Of a stretch of 64,000 nt of DNA, positions 22,999 through 34,036 are shown in pieces. Within the stretch, counting starts at the first letter, position 1, and every line of letters starts with the position of its first letter. This stretch comes from Phytophthora sp. 'mugwort' (taxonomy: Eukaryota; Oomycota; Peronosporomycetes; Peronosporales; Peronosporaceae): positions 2,790,001 through 2,854,000 of the forward strand of contig JAUCEF010000005.1 of assembly GCA_033558025.1 (NCBI GenBank), in the 5' to 3' direction. A program made the position numbers and the translations under genes. The notes below the pieces were generated by a model. The model had not been told where the DNA came from and did not search any database. It saw only the letters and a program-made list of their open reading frames with translations.

Positions 22999-23140
22999 TG
23001 TCGGAAGTTGGCGTTCTCCAGCCTAGTTCTCGACTCGGCGATTAACTGATTTCGATTGGCCAAGTTATCCCGGCGATTGGCCGAGTTCACGACTCGGCGA
23101 TTCGCTGAATACCGCCATATTTTGGGCCGGTGGTTACACA
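22999..23140 (+). repeat. putative 3' LTR of Copia element A
   Basis: This 142-bp direct repeat of 18209-18359 starts TGTCGGAAG and ends GGTTACACA, with small indels relative to the upstream copy. It directly follows the element's RNase H remnant. Confidence 0.6.
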
Positions 23141-23275
23141 AGCCCATTGTCAAAGACGTCTTCATCATCGTCTTTGATAATGGCAAGCTTTCTCCCAACA
23201 TATTGGTAATCCCTCGACCTTCCATTGCGGCTTCGCAAGCGGCGCCATATTTGGCTTCTGCAGTCGATTGGGCAA

Positions 23276-26200
23276 TTATTGTGTGCCGTCTTGGACAGCT
23301 CCACCGGCGATAGTGAGCCCGTAACCAGTTACATTCTTGCGTGACTCCGGATCATTTCCCCTGTCAGCATCACAGTATCCACAAACCGCAATAGTATCTG
23401 TCTTGGTTGCATTCTTGGAGTATGTGATTCCTAAGTCACGAGTTCCTGCTAAATAACGCAAAATGCGTTTCACTGCACTACAGTGCTTCCAAGTCGGTTG
23501 ACTCACAAATCTGCTTAAGTAACCCACAGAGTATGCTATGTCCTGGCGAGTACTTATTGCTAAGTACATTAACGCTCCAATCGCATCACGGTAATTAAAT
23601 ATCACCTCCTCTGGGTCTTTACTAGCGTCTCGCATATTAAACTTCGCGTTTGTTTCATGGGCGTAGTACTACTGTGAGCATTATTTTTCCAGTATATTTC
23701 CACAATACTTGGCCTGATGAATGTGAATTCTTTCTTATCTTGTTCAATCTGCACACCGAAGTAGTTGTGAAGCAATCCACCTTCTAACCATACTTCTCAT
23801 GGATCTTCGCAAAGAAGAATATTCCTCTGCGTTTGTTGTTGCTAGCACTACATCATCAACGTTGAGAGTTAACAACCCGAACACTCCATTGCGGCAATAT
23901 GCGTAGCGACAGGGCTCTGTCTGAGAAAGTCCTCTGATATTAACATGGGCTCTGTCTGTGAAAGTCCTCTGATATTAACATCCATTCACTTCTTCATACC
24001 ACTCAGCTCCAGACTGGTGAAGTCCATACAGTACGATTTACCCGGTACATTTTCCCTCTTTTGCGTGGGAATCCAAGTATATTGCGCACATACGGTTTGA
24101 TTTTCAAACCAGCATTCAGGTACGCAGTATTAATGTTCCCTTGATACAATACAAGTACCATCATAGCAGATGCTGCTACAACAACTCTGAACATCGCCAT
24201 TCTAGCCACTGGTGAGAATGAGTGCGTATAATTAACTCCAAAGATCTGGTGGTTCCATAATCCAACAAGTCGTGGCCGCCTGCGGGTTACACACACCCTT
24301 CATCATTGGTTTTCGCTTGGAACCTCCACATAGCATCTAGCAGTTGCACTTCTTGGTACCTCCTTAGCGTCGATCAGCTCCAGCGCTCCCTTCGAGAACA
24401 TTGCGTCCAGTTCCCGCTGCATCCCGTCATGCCATTCATCTTTCTGTGGTGACTGCATGGCTTCTGTGAGCTTTTAGGTATTTTCACGCCGTGGATGTGA
24501 TATTGGTCTTTGGTAGCTGTTGTACTTCCAGGTTTCACCTTCTTTACAACACTGCTGCCGTTGTAAGTTGCACTGGCATGATAGTCTTTCAAATGTCGTG
24601 GAGGCCGTCGTTCGTCCGCCACTCTGAGAGTCATTTTTCGTGGCATGCTGTCCACGACCTTTTGTCGTTTAATCTCACGCATGTCATCTAACTCAGCTTT
24701 TAGTGGAGAACGCTGAACTCCTGTAATGACTTCGGGAGCTAAAAACGTATCCATTCCGTTGTCTGCTACAACGGGATGCTTGATTATCCCCTTGTAAATC
24801 TATTTCATTGGTACTTCATTGTCGATCACACGGGCTAATGTAGCGTCCGAAACAGGATCGTATGTTCTTCATTCAGCTAATTGAGCCTTAATTCATCGCC
24901 TCCGGCATTTGATGAATTACTATGCGGCTTGGGAGTTATATCAGCACCTCTTCTATCACCTGCATCCACAGAATCTCCAGATTGGGGTGGTTCATTGAGT
25001 TCTCCTTCGTTCTCCGTCTTCGAAGTCTACATCGTCCACTTCGTGTTACCTTCATCATCATCGGGGTCCGCACTGTCTGTGTCGACATGGTCATCATGGT
25101 CATCACTGCCTGTGTCATCATGGTCTTTATCCCCTTCATTCCCACATTAGTCATTTCCACTGTCGCACTCACCATTCGGGTTATTTGGCTCGACCACGGT
25201 ATTTGCATCTGTGGTATTGGTAAACTTTTTCTCCAGCTTGTTTAATCTATGGTGTGGAAAGGCAGTGTACATGGGCATACTGGCCCATTTGTCGATGCTA
25301 ACTTCGTAGTCATCATTAGCAGAGCGATTAGACTCGCCAACTATCAGCTTTAATCTCTGCATCTGCATTCACCTCTGGCATCTCCGGGAGGTCGTCATAG
25401 TCTGGGAGTTCAGATTCTCTGTCCAATTGATCGTGATCATTTTGGGAGGCTATTTCAGCATCCTCATCTTCAATGTTGGAATGTCCTTCATCAGACTCTC
25501 CACTCGCACACATTCCTTTTCTGTTCGAGACAGCCACTCCGAGGAAGACCGTACAAGATATCCTCGCTAAAACTGGCGTATAGAACGTGTTGCGTGACAT
25601 GTTCAGTAGGAATGTAGATCTTGTATCCGGCTTGACCTTCTAAGGATCCAACAAGAAATCCAAGTTGTCATTTCGCGTTAAGTTTGTGTCTCGACGGAGT
25701 TATAGCCTGATGCACATACGCTATGGCACCAAACTCCTTGATGCGGTATAAGTCTGGTCAATCATCAAGTGATAAGGTGTGTCCCTCGTTGCTTGGCAGT
25801 ATGCTCTGTTGCGCAAGAACGTAGCCATCTCTAATAAAGGCATCCAAAACGATTTCGACAGTCCTGCCATTCTCATCATAGTTTTCATCATGTGAACCAA
25901 CGTCTGATGAGCACGTTCACAAAGACTCAGGTGAACTGCGTGGTGGATTCGGATCACCTTCAGCACTGGGAGATTGCTAAATTGGCGCTCAGCCCAGTTA
26001 ATGTAGTGCTTCATTGCAGCATTTTCTTCTAGGGCAGCTTTTGATCGTAATGGGTACACTGTGGTGTTTCTGGAGTAGCCATCTACTATAACCAGCACAG
26101 CTTGTATGCACCATTGCTATTGTTGCGATGCGGGAAGAGTAAGTCCGCAAAAAATCACTTGGTTCTTCCTGGTAATTTCTCGCTCCAACTGCTGTAGTGG

Positions 26201-27214
26201 GTAAGGTTTCCGCTCCTTACCCATATGACACGCTTCACAATAATTAAATACACGTTGCTGCAACGTCATACCTGTGACAAGACATTTGTCTGCCATTATC
26301 TTCACGTGCTGTGGGCATAAGTGTCCAAGCCTTTCATGCCATGCTTGCAGGTCCGCACTCCTTCAGCCATTGTATGGTTGATTGTGGTAGGTCTTCACTG
26401 TCCACCTCGCCGGCATCCGTAACTCTTGACGGAAGAAAGGCGTTCCTCGCAAGGAAGGTGGATAGTCCGCAGCTACTGCGTCCGACTTCCAGCACCTTCT
26501 GTTCATCGCGCCATAGTTTATACTTCCGATTTCCCCCGCCATGGTAATCTACTACGTATCCTTAGTCTTCGGCCTGCCGGTACTTCCACTAGCGTGGTCC
26601 TATTCCTGGCCGCACTTATTGAAACTATCCATGCGAAGGATCTGGTCTTTCAACTTGTAAAGAGTATCGACCTTGTCGTCTCCCTTCAACCATCCTTTTA
26701 ACCAATCGAATCGAGGTTAGCTTGTAGCGACTTCATCAACATCTGTATGAAAATTGGGTCCCGTATTCCAGCATTTAAAGCAGTCAGTTGATCTTGCAAC
26801 ATGAACATATTGTCCACGTGCTGAGTCGTCCCAGTTCGGCTTGTATCTTGTAGTCTGAAGTTTGTTGAAGAGAATAATCTCCTGGTTCGTGCGTGTTGCG
26901 ACATTTGTCCGTCCTTCATAGAAGTTCACCAAGTATTCCCACATCTTTGTTCCAGATGTCTTGGATATTATCCGGTGCCCTAGTTCCATCGACAACGAGG
27001 ACAGGATGATTTGCTTAATCTTGACTTGAGCCTCGTCAAAATTCTTCTGTTCATCCGCGGTGGGGTTCGCTCCGAGCGTTGTCCTGCCCGTTGCATATTC
27101 CGCCAGTTTCTTCTCCTCGAAGGCAACCATCATGATTCCTTTGTAGTATACCCAGGACTGACCATGCCAACCTATTGGCCGACCATTCTTGTTCAACTCA
27201 ACCTTGTTAGACAT
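23276..27214 (-). mobile_element. Copia-type LTR retrotransposon B (degenerate), minus strand
   Basis: This is a second, different Copia element, facing element A tail to tail. Gag starts at about 27,214 (MSNKVELNKNGRPIGWHGQS; MWEYLVNFYEGRTNVATRTN). The GAG-pre-integrase zinc region is near 26,305-26,120 (FNYCEACHMGKERKPY). Integrase is near 26,100-25,720 (LVIVDGYSRNTTVYPLRSKA; CERAHQTLVHMMKTMMRMAG). RT is near 24,300-24,000 (FGVNYTHSFSPVARMAMFRV). The RT/RNase H end is near 23,635-23,276 (RDAIGALMYLAISTRQDIAY). Frames are broken repeatedly. LTRs were not identified by eye. Confidence 0.85.
23912..23981. repeat. 35-bp tandem duplication inside Copia B
   Basis: Two adjacent 35-bp copies (23912-23946, 23947-23981) differ by one base. 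Since 35 is not a multiple of three, the duplication shifts the reverse transcriptase frame, one of several lesions in element B. Confidence 0.85.
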
Positions 27215-28189
27215 TTTTGTCTCCCCAAATAAATTACTTAAGGGCACAGTTCAACTGTTCCACTAGTAATTTGAGTCCTCATCTTTAGTAGTCTCCAACT
27301 CTGGCGACCCCGGGTCTTCTTGCTTGATCGCTGATTCAAGTCTCCACCCTGTTATGAAACAGGTAGGTGAACGTCCGCATCAGCTGTCTTGGTCGTCAGC
27401 TGCTCCCGATGGCGAGGTCAAGTGTCAGTCGAGGCGTGTGATATGCAAATATACACGTCGATTACTGCACTTAGATCCTCTCTGTTCTCCTACTTGCTTC
27501 CTGCTTGCTCCCTGCGTGTCGAGTTCGAGACTGAGGTCTAACTACATATGCAATGCGCCTTGAGGGCTCGTAGAGCCTCCTGTTGCTCGTTGACGTCCAG
27601 TCATTTAGTTCCTCGGCGCATGTTCTCCAGCGTCCTCGTCCCCATTAACGTTCTCGTGGGAAGCGACGAGTGCTAGGAAATTCACTTGCTGGTTGTAAGA
27701 TAACGGTAACATCACTAACCAGAGCCATATTACAACACGTACGAGACAGCGAGCTTACTATGACGACATGTCGATCCAGTCAGTCGGCTGCGATCGAAAC
27801 GAGAAAATAGCTTAAGTCATCCACACCCACAATATACCATTTTTCTGGTACACTCCGGTTTGTGATTATTCCAGTTAGTGATAATTTGTTTACGGAAGTG
27901 TATTAGTATACTTAATTGTAAGGAGGCAATTATGCGTAATTAGGAATATGTCCAACATAACGCTTACACCGAATTATCGACGGTTCACGAAGCTACGCAT
28001 TTATTGATTTCGTTTTCTGATTCTCTCAAAAATCGACTGAGCAGGAATCGCCCCTAATCTTTGGTACAGATTCTAACAAAACGCTAACTTGCGCATCTTT
28101 TACTCGAAAACTCACGTACTCCACCTCCGAGTAAGTAGCATCACTTTGTGTTGCTGCTGCTAAAAGACGCGAGTGGTGTTTTCTCTGCT
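27215..28189. other. right edge of transposon island, no gene seen
   Basis: This stretch probably holds the leader and 5' LTR of Copia element B (minus strand), but no second LTR copy could be matched. The remainder, up to the NSE3 stop codon, is AT-rich and without coding signs. Confidence 0.4.
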
Positions 28190-29619
28190 TTAGCTGTCTT
28201 CACCCAATACCTCATTAATCTGCACCTCGGACGGAGGGCGTCCCGTAATTAACTACGCGATTCAATTAAGTAATAAAATATCAGCTACTCGCTGAATAAC
28301 GAGGTATGAACGCCTACAAGAAGATTTGCGCACCTTGCACACGAAGTTGAGAATCTGCAACTTGCTCACTTCCAGGAATGTCCGCGGACCATACTGGTAA
28401 TACTTGATTTTCTTCAAATCCGCATCAAGCTCTGACGTAGAGTCCAGGTACCTGAAAGCAGCACGCACACAAATGTGAGTGGACGAGGTCATAGCTAAGC
28501 ACTCTTGAATGCACAAAATAGCTTCATTTACAGTTGGCTCTCGAACGTCTTGAAGAGAACTGGAATATCACCAAGCTGTGGATGGTTGACTTTCAATTTA
28601 ACCTTCGGGTCCAGACGGATCAGCTGTTTCCACAACTCGTCTGCATTTCACAAGCAGCCACTGTTAGATGCGTAACGAAGCTTGCACCACAGTTGTGGCA
28701 TCACCACATGATAAATCACGAACCCTCCGAAAGTTGCCGCGCAGGAGCGCACCACAGGAGGCCCAGCACCATCATGAGGAAACCGCGCAAAGCAGCCTTT
28801 CCCGTCTTATTCATAAGCAGCAAGTGTTCCTGCGACGACGCGTTGTTCAGCATGAGGTACAGCTCCTTATTGGTGCTGTCCTCCACCTGCACCACGCGGT
28901 AGCCAAACACGCTTTCGATCTTCTTTTTCGCGTAGAAAAAGAAGTACCTGCAGTAAAAGTTATTACACGCATCTGTCAGCTTACTTACTGAAGTGTCTTC
29001 CTCTAAGTAGATTTCTACGCATCTCACCTCGATACACTCTTGTACTGGGGGAACACCTCTTTGCTGATGTCCGCGAACTTGATCGGCAGCTTTAAACCGC
29101 CTTTGTACAGCATGTAGCGCACCAGCTTCGCCGTGAGCTCATCCAACGCCTACTCCCCACAACAGTGTCAGCTCGTAGGACCCACAGACACAATAATAAA
29201 AGTATACTTTGGCGCACCTTGTCCGACAGCTGGTGCAAGGCTTTGGGCTTGGTTGGCTCCTTATTCTTCTTGCTGCCGCCTCCTCCTTCCTCCTCCTCGT
29301 CGTCACCAGCGGGCGGCTCGGCTTGACTCATCTGAGCCGCGTAGTCTGTCTGCGTAAAGTCCAGCACCGCCTCCTCCTCTTCTTCTTCCGTGTCTTCTTC
29401 CTTCTCCTCGGCATCGCTGGGGCCATCAGCCACAACGACGTTCGTGGGCTGTACATCGTCGTCACTCTCGCTCGCTTCTTCGCTGTCCACCGAGTCGCCT
29501 GCGCGAAGGAAACGCTGTCAGATGAGGAGCCCATAGTGCGATAGTATATTTGCACACAGCGGCGTACGGTGGCGCGACCGCTTGCTGCGCTGCGAGGCCT
29601 CGTCACGTCGTCGCTTCAT
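28190..29619 (-). CDS. NSE3: NSE3 / MAGE-domain subunit of the SMC5/6 complex
   Basis: Seven exons (29619-29568, 29498-29218, 29149-29028, 28947-28724, 28640-28532, 28451-28334, 28252-28190) join to 323 codons (322 aa). The N-terminal 100 residues are basic, then very acidic (EEEEEAVLDFTQTDYAAQMS). The MAGE homology domain follows: LTAKLVRYMLYKGGLKLPIK, VSRYFFFYAKKKIESVFGYR, KAALRGFLMMVLGLLWCAPA, DELWKQLIRLDP and YLDSTSELDADLKKIKYYQY followed by GPRTFLEVSKLQILNFV. MAGE-G1/NSE3 binds NSE1 and NSE4 in SMC5/6, acting in chromosome repair. The last exon (ending PPSEVQINEVLGEDS) was chosen because it restores frame after an 81-bp intron; reading through instead gives an unlikely tail. Non-animal eukaryotes usually have a single MAGE gene, which favours NSE3. 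Confidence 0.9.
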
Positions 29620-29744
29620 GGCGCGATGAAGAATAACGCTGTGGTTCCCGCCTTTTTTCGTCTAGTCGGAATATTTAATTTTCGGGTTCAGTAACTCAGA
29701 TATTTACTATACTGTACAGGTTGAAGTCGCTAAAAAAGTTGGAT

Positions 29745-30059
29745 ATGACGTTCGTCTACGCCTTCGTGCTGCTCTCCCTCGCCACCATCGCTGCCCAAGC
29801 CAAACCAAGCAGCTCTGTGTCGTCGCTGGAGGAGTTTTGGGCCTTCCTCGCGGTGGTGTACGCGGCCGTGCTGGTCCCTTTGCTGGGCTACTTTCTCTAC
29901 TCCATCGTTAGCGACCCTGCGACGGCACAGGTGATGGCGATGATGTGGGCGAGGGCCAAGCAACAAACGTTAGCGTTTCTCGGTCCCAGTCCACGCAGCA
30001 CTGCAATCCGGCATGAGCGGCAGCTACTGTTGGTAAATGACAGCAAGAAAGGGCGATAA
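29745..30059 (+). CDS. small single-pass membrane protein (104 aa), unrecognised
   Basis: This intronless ORF starts at the ATG at 29745. It begins with a signal-peptide-like segment (TFVYAFVLLSLATIAAQA, cleavage plausible after AQA). A second hydrophobic helix follows at about residues 33-55 (WAFLAVVYAAVLVPLLGYFL), then a basic C-terminus (SPRSTAIRHERQ; KKGR). It could be a type I membrane protein of the secretory pathway or have two transmembrane helices. It is divergent from NSE3 with 125 bp between start codons. I do not recognise the family. Confidence 0.55.
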   Translation: MTFVYAFVLLSLATIAAQAKPSSSVSSLEEFWAFLAVVYAAVLVPLLGYFLYSIVSDPATAQVMAMMWARAKQQTLAFLGPSPRSTAIRHERQLLLVNDSKKGR

Positions 30060-32023
30060 AAACAGCTAAACTTAACGAGAGATTCAGTTGGGACGAGGAC
30101 GACCTGCGTTCACCATTTCCCACTTTGGGATCAAGTGCGGACCGCCGCAGTCCTCCCGGACGAGATAGAGGAGAGACTCCGCTAAGATGCACTGGCCGCG
30201 TGAAAATGAAAGCGGGAAGTTGACCTGCACAGGTGAAACCAATAATGAATTGTTTCCGTTAGCGGAAAAGTCATGTTTGAATGTAAGTACACGCGCCATA
30301 TTTTGGTGAGTGTGTAGCTTCGGACGAGCTTGCCCTTCGTTTTGTTTGGCTAGCTCACATGTTTAGTGCGGAAAGGTGGTTTTCGGAGAGAGTTTCAAGA
30401 GATCGCGTCGACAGATTTCGAAAAAAATCTGGATTGTCACCTTGCAGTTTTGAAAGCTGACATGTCTGTTTCGATTTGTTTTTTTCTGCAGCTTGCTGAG
30501 TCCACGCAGTAATGCATAAGGCAATAGTACATAGGCCGCGGAGTAACATACATCCAAGTATGCGCGCCGACTAGGATCCCAGCCAGGTGCGTTATGCTCT
30601 AGCTTGGATTTTTGGCGAAAGCTAGCTGTCAGCTACTGATACGCGTGTTTTTGATGTAATTTCAAGTACAGGTAGTTTCAAACAAGCCGTGCGACTGCAA
30701 TTGCACGAAAACTGAACAGATACGCAAAACTGCCATTAACAACGGGTAAGTGGAAAGTTTGGGGTACAATGTAATCCAAATATATTGATGTTGTTCACGA
30801 AGTTACTGATGTGTTGACCCAGGTACATTGACAAATGTATGAATATCTAGATGGATTTTATGTCGTGTCGGGCAACTATTTTAATAACTTAACCCATTCT
30901 TTATTTTTTCTTGGTTATTTTGTTGCCATCCTGCTGAGAGGTGATGGCAAATTGCTTACTATCTCCGCTATCGTACTCAATGAGTTGCGGAGAGAAGTCA
31001 GGGTTGTTGTAATGCGATACACGCTCTTGTTTTGTCGTGATTGTTTTCTTCTTCATGCAGGGTTTCATTTAAGTACCGGTACATGTATATCGGGTAAACT
31101 CGCGAATCACCTCTGTAGACGATTTGTGGGGTACGAGGGGCGAAGAGAGCGTGAAGACCTTTGGACTGCCGCAGACCTCGAATCAACCGCCGAGTCTCTG
31201 GGCACAACGACGCCGACGCCCATGATTAGCTGACGCAACGGCATGATCCAGAGAAGCAAGGACGGCGCGACACCATCACAATTTGAATATCTACGGATGA
31301 GTTTGTAATAAATCCTTTACCTTTAACTTTAGTCATCGGTTGTTACTGAAGACGGTGATTGGCGGTACCCTCACCTAAAAAGTGAGTCTGGACAAGTGAG
31401 GCTACCGCCAATCACCGTCTTCACGGCACAAATGCAGCCTATCGCGAACCTGAAGAGTCCCCCAAAACGTTATCATGTTCGGAAGAAAAGGAGGACCACG
31501 TCCGTCTCCGCTGTCACCGAGACCGGTGATGCCCGAGACCGGTGATGCCCGAGCCCGCTGTTGTGGGTGAATTGCAGCTGGGTCTGTCTGTAGGCGTGGA
31601 TGTTGTCATCGGCATGGTCGATGGCAGCCGGAAAATAAACAGCCACTCGCTCGTCCACGTCGCCCTTCGGAGTTTGTGTGCACTCGGTAAAAATGCTAGT
31701 TCTTCGCAACGAAGGAGCCGCCGGCAAAATTAAGCAATAGATCCCATGGTTTTGATTTTTATGTTCTTTTACCGCTGCAGCAGTTGCAGATGTACCGGTA
31801 CATGTATTCTATCGCCTTACTATTTGGATGGACGGGTGTATTATTAATATAATACTTTAATATATGTACATTTATGGACGGTGAATTATTAACATAAAAT
31901 AAATGATATTATATTATACGCTGGTGCATAATAGTAAAACAAAACTTACATCGGTATTATAATACTTTGACACAGGAACCGCAATAAACATTTCTTTTAT
32001 AAAACTTAAACTTGTTTGCGCCT
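30060..32023. other. 2-kb intergenic region with inverted and tandem repeats
   Basis: No convincing gene. The 132-codon ORF at 30835-31233 has no domain features. The region contains the long hairpin at 31348-31422, a 16-bp tandem pair (CCGAGACCGGTGATGC, 31517-31548), palindromic TGTACCGGTACA near 31,791, and a very AT-rich stretch (31,830-31,950) upstream of NBS1. Confidence 0.5.
31348..31422. repeat. hairpin with 27-bp arms
   Basis: The left arm (31348-31374, beginning GAAGACGGTGATTGGCGG) and right arm (31396-31422, ending CCGCCAATCACCGTCTTC) are reverse complements at 26 of 27 positions around a 21-nt loop. The loop side also offers an alternative short CTCAC/GTGAG pairing. It could be a fold-back transposon remnant, a non-coding RNA precursor, or head-to-head terminal repeats. 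Confidence 0.85.
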
Positions 32024-33921
32024 ATGTGGGTCTTGGACGTGGTGGCGGGTGAAGGCGGTGGCGCCGCCGACACGACCTTCTATCTCATAGCCGGCGAGTG
32101 GAGCGTGGGGCGCAAGCGCTGCCACTTCAACTTCCAGGCGGACTCGTCCATCTCGCGCACGCACGCGGTAATCCGCGTGGGGGCATTGACCCCCGAGCAG
32201 CTCGGAGATCCGTCGACGCGGCCGACACTGGAGCTGGTGGACAAGAACTCGCGCTTCGGATCATTTGTGAATCAGAAACAGTGCTTTGGGGCGCGCAACT
32301 TGCGTCATGGCGACCAGATTTCCTTTGGAGCCCAGAAGACGGTTTTGCGCGTGCGCTACCAAGTATTCGTGCTCGTCGCCTCTCGCATCCAACGGGCCAA
32401 TCGAGCGCAGGTGAATGACACGTGCCAGTGCCTTGGTATGCACCTAGTTGCAGCGGAGAGCAAGGACGCTACACACTGCATCGTGGACCCAGGACACATT
32501 GTAGCGACGGTCAAGGTGCTCTGGGCGCTGGTGTACAACCAGCCAGTGGTGACTACGCCGTGGATCTACGCCATTTTAACCCGCTCGAGTCTGTCGGAGT
32601 CGTTGCCACGATGCGAGGAGTTTTTGCCGTCGGATCCGTTTATTCCTTCTGTGGAGAGCAACTACCTGCCAAACCCGCTTCGCAAGACACTGTTTCAAGG
32701 ATATGCGGTGGTATTTCTGACCCCGCAGTCAATGCAAGAGCTCATTGCGGCCATGGGCGGCGTGGTGATTGCTGCTTACAAAGACTTTGAGGAGGACAGT
32801 AGTTTGCTGCGTGAGTTGGATTTGCTGTCGTCGAGCAAGCGCCTGGTGCTGGTCGAGCCTTCACAAGGATCGGGGTTTTCCTGTACAGCCGGACAAAGTG
32901 AACAGCGAGTTTCTGCAGCCATAGATCCTCCCTGTCCGATGGAGATTGTGGAGCGTCGAGTGGAGCTGTTCAAGTCAATGGGGGCTGTGTTTACTAGTGT
33001 GCAAGAGCTAGCGACGAGTGTGATTTTCGTCAAACCACCTACAGCATCTAACGACTCGGCCTTCAGCAGTAGCCTTGCGAGCTACGCGGGCTCGTCCATC
33101 CAGGTCATGAGCTTCCCGGAGCACTTGAGTTTGCGAAGTGCTACGTCGATAGCGGAGCATGGAGACGATGATGTGAATCCAAGCAAAAAGGACCAAGACA
33201 TGGACTCAGTGGACGACTCCCATGATGTTAATGATGCGGTTGTTTCAATTGAGGAGAGCTCTGAACGGCAGACTGGCCCTCACTATAGTAATGCAGAGGT
33301 ACGTTTGCTTGCCTTGAAGGTTCCATTCCATCATTTACTGAACGAATCCGTGTGTGTTTCAGGTCAAAGGTGATACCAGCATTAACATCGTGCAGATTCC
33401 CATTATGGCAGACGCTCAGAAACAAGGTATGGCGCTTCAACACTTGAGCTGCTTTACAGGGTTGTCGAACCTTATTATTTTCCTTTGTACCGGTTGTAGT
33501 ATCTTCGTCTGCAAACAAGAGCGAGCTGGATATACCGTACAGCAAACCGATCGAGGAAGAAGGATCCAACTGGAAGTCCTCTCGTGTTTTGCAGCCCCGC
33601 GATGTGAAGCTCGAAGAAAAGGACATTGGAAAACTAAAGGTCGTAAGTTGCTCCTTGATTGTGAAGAAGAGAGAGCCTACTCGCTCGGTCAAGAGAGGAG
33701 GAAACGGTCTGGTGAATTACAAGCGCTTCAAAAAAGGCAACGGATGCGGCTCCCGTACAGCGAGGACCTCCTTATTTCCTCAGCAGACGGTTGTCAGTGT
33801 GGTAGACAATGCTGAACGCAGAGCACTTCAGGAAAATCTGGAGGCCATGGAAGAGCAAGAACGCATCGCTGAAGAGCTGTTTGCAATGGGAGAAGGAAGA
33901 ACCACGAAGAAGTTGTTTTAA
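32024..33921 (+). CDS. NBS1: NBS1/nibrin, MRN complex subunit
   Basis: Three exons (32024-33298, 33363-33426, 33500-33921) join to 587 codons (586 aa; human nibrin 754). An FHA domain spans about residues 1-110: EWSVGRKRCHF, SSISRTHAVIRV, NSRFGSFVN. Tandem BRCT-like regions follow (about 115-330: QCLGMHLVAAESKDATHCIV; VTTPWIYAIL; YAVVFLTPQSMQELIAAMGG). The disordered middle leads to a C-terminal region with VNYKRFKKG, which matches the conserved Mre11-binding (N)FKxFKK motif, and an acidic-hydrophobic end (ERIAEELFAMGEG) resembling the ATM-binding motif. The complex senses and tethers DNA double-strand breaks in the nucleus. The first ATG after the AT-rich promoter that starts the FHA fold is 32024. 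The gene is convergent with CSN5 (115 bp). Confidence 0.9.
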
Positions 33922-34036
33922 CGCAAGCTGAGCAAGTGCGGGGTCCTCTAGCTCCATAGCTGATGACATTAATTTATCGCAGAGGGCATGTGTTTATTAC
34001 TCAGTGCCAACATCGTCGAAATGACGGCGAAACCAT

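Larger units (their letters stand above)
18209..23140 (+). mobile_element. Copia-type LTR retrotransposon A (degenerate)
   Basis: The element lies between a probable LTR pair and runs on the plus strand in gag-protease-integrase-RT-RNase H order, which is Copia order. Gag pieces span about 19,790-20,345 (FGPRIFKSQAFKLFTSKKRE). The zinc knuckle FKCGKKGHYMRDC lies at 20,420-20,458. The protease has WILDSGSSRHLV near 20,521. Integrase is near 21,130-21,340 (SDIKGPITPLDRSENRYLIN). Reverse transcriptase is near 21,560-22,350 (FKTKTDVDGNVERY; ACGNEQLFGKDYTLTFAAVM; LVSCTRPDIAYTVH). RNase H-like end is near 22,650-22,857. Several stops and frameshifts make it non-autonomous. Confidence 0.85.

Noticed and set aside
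29745..30059. Secreted RxLR-type effector
   Set aside because: No RxLR or EER motif follows the signal-like segment, and a second hydrophobic helix indicates a membrane protein.
30835..31233. 132-codon ORF as a gene
   Set aside because: No domain, no conserved pattern and repeat-rich context; not enough support.
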